Source of the DNA: Plumapathes pennacea
Lineage: Eukaryota > Cnidaria > Anthozoa > Antipatharia > Myriopathidae
Length of the DNA stretch: 64,000 bases
Direction: 5' to 3'
Assembly (NCBI GenBank): GCA_964036295.1
Contig: OZ038467.1
Location: forward strand, 2,051,501-2,115,500
The stretch's first letter is position 1. Each line of letters opens with the position of its first letter. The position numbers and the translations under genes were made by a program. Shown here in pieces: positions 62,160 to 64,000 of the stretch. The notes beneath the pieces are model-generated. The model worked only from the letters and a program-made list of their open reading frames with translations, ran no database searches and was not told the origin of the DNA.

Positions 62160-64000
62160 CTTCATTTTCGGCATTTTGTTGAGCGGACCATACTGATCTT
62201 ATTGCTATATCCATTGGTCAGTCATTGAGGATCTTTGATTTATCAACAAGGCATGAACACTGCTATTATAATGTACCATCGGTTTCATTTGATACGGAGT
62301 TGAATGTTTTCTAGGTCTAGGTAGTTTCCAGTCAACCGCTAGCTGGACCAAATTTAAGGTTGCGTGCGAAATTTTGTTTTAGTTCGGTTATACGACCAGT
62401 AACAAGTCAAACCGAAAGACCTCTTTCTCGTTTGCTTCACGAGCTGATTTTTGGAGATTCTATAGACGAAACAGCTGCAAGCGTTTACTCGGAAACAAAG
62501 CCTAGCCGAGGAGTGTTGCTGTGGGTCGTATGTCATCTCTAATTGAGCAGAGTATCTCAAGACATAAATGGCAAAAATGCACCGTGTATACTTTTCTTTC
62601 TATAGCCTACGAGCTCTGGATATAGATATGACATTCGGGATCTTGGACGGTGTTCTGTTCCAAATTGATTTCTTATTAAATACATAATTTATTTTATCAG
62701 AGGCTTTCTCAAGTGTTCGTGTGAATGACCTTTTAGAATTTGTCCGCGTTGTTTTGAATAGTTTAATAAATGTGGCAGATAAGCGATGACTAAAACCAAT
62801 TCAACTGCACCTATTAATGTCATCATTGGCAAACTTTGCCACCAAGTTGTTCACTTGTACACGGAAGCACAAAGACTCACAAAGGCCAAAGAAAACTATT
62901 TTCTTTTACGTTTCGGGAGGTTTTGAAAGCTATATATAAAATGAAAGGAATATTCAATTCGATTGACTTCACCATTTTCACAGCATGTTTATTCAGTCAA
63001 GTCGCCGTGCGAGATATGAGTGCTTCTGGAGTTATAACATACAATTACCTAGACATCAGTCATATTTTGTCTAAGGAAGGTGGCTCTTCCATTCTTTTAA
63101 TCTGGCACAGGTGATTTCCGAACTAATGCCTTAAATATACATTCAGCTTTCAATCATCTTTCTTTTTAATAAAGGGCCAGCACAAACCCAGATCAAGAAA
63201 ATGAGGAAAACGAGGAAGGAACTAGAAATAACGTGCTGTTAAGATGACAAAGTTGTATTTCATCGCATGAATAAAGCATTGTCAAGAGATCGGAAGCGTG
63301 GTTTCAACATTTAAGTGACAAAAACAAGATGACGATAAGCCGGCCAGGAATATCTATTGCCTATAGAAAGTTGCTAAAATCTCGGTAGGCACAAGAAATG
63401 CGTTATGATTTATAACCACTAATTGCACCTTTTTACAGTTTTCTCTAATTTTCCGACATTAAGCTCCTTTATTCTCCAAATTGTTTCCCTTCCTGATTAA
63501 AAGACGAAAAGAATAGCTAAAGAATACAAATTAAAATCAGTTGTCACCGGTACAAGCCGTAGCCAATCACAAAAAAGATAATAAGGTTTTAATGAAGTTG
63601 TGCATTTGAAGAACTCACAACGCAAACCAGCCATTTGAGAAAAGAAGCTTTGCCGACAACTAAAAGGTAAACATCTCGCTGTGTTATATTTTTTGCACAG
63701 AGAAAATGAAATTCACTCTTAAATAATAATTATTTTTGTGTGTATTTGTAACACAAGGCTTGGGGAGAGAGGTTTAGGACAATCTTCAAACTTGGGTAGT
63801 AGTTATCTTTTCACCCTTTGTTCCGTCCCAAAAGGAATTATCCGAGCAATCTGGATTATATAATTGCTGATATTTCTCAATTCTACGGGACAATTTTCTT
63901 TGAGTATAGACTTAAATAATCAGAGAGTTTAACATCAATTCAGTCAAGACGGTTCGATGTAAGTCTTCATAATTATTCACATTTCGAAAACCATTGTTAA

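Larger units (their letters stand above)
58083..64000. other. 3' intergenic region
   Basis: No gene could be supported. The region contains two MITEs (listed), a GT microsatellite, and AAACG/CGTTTTC-rich text at about 60500-60740 related to the 45.2 kb MITE. There is no third homeobox exon and no third copy of the conserved element. Confidence 0.5.

Overview
The window is animal nuclear DNA: intron-rich, AT-rich, and full of short foldback transposons. It is most likely from an anthozoan cnidarian such as a stony coral. I infer this from the anthozoan-like protein set, the compact GT-AG introns, the KDZ-type transposase gene and the dense small DNA transposons. The species cannot be named from the sequence alone. 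All gene models were assembled by hand from open frames, splice sites and phase matching.

Layout, left to right. (1) 609-5655, minus strand: an LRRC74-like leucine-rich-repeat/EF-hand gene, 12 exons seen, whose 3' end runs off the left edge. (2) 5656-10365: a non-coding divergent interval. (3) 10366-16873, plus strand: an 11-exon KDZ-type transposase-like gene (about 871 codons). It is intact except that one splice donor reads AT instead of GT. (4) About 16955-20800: a satellite of 104-105 bp units, including an exact-looking 520 bp five-unit duplication. It is arranged as a large inverted array and invaded by a foldback element. (5) 21475-29085, minus strand: a 16-exon gene fusing an NRF1-like DNA-binding region, a proline-rich linker, an OTU-type protease fold and a PHD-like finger. 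Exon 9 is interrupted by a 1,371 bp transposon that carries minisatellites in its terminal inverted repeats and is flanked by 9 bp target duplications. (6) 29201-42936, plus strand: a complete 23-exon GRK2/3 orthologue (681 aa), starting only 115 bp from the divergent start codon of gene 5. (7) 49958-52088 and 56746-58082, plus strand: two tandem two-exon homeobox paralogues. Each is preceded, at about 420-450 bp, by the same conserved non-coding element.

Functional view. The GRK gene encodes the classic receptor-desensitising kinase (RGS-like, AGC kinase and PH domains). The two homeobox genes are a local duplication that kept exon structure, intron phase, a pre-homeodomain motif and an apparent enhancer/promoter module. 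The KDZ gene, satellite and NRF1-like/OTU/PHD gene form a fast-evolving stretch in which two of the genes each carry one recent-looking lesion (donor +1 change; exon insertion). The remaining intergenic DNA holds foldback/MITE elements, homopolymers and a hammerhead-ribozyme-like core, with no further gene I can support.
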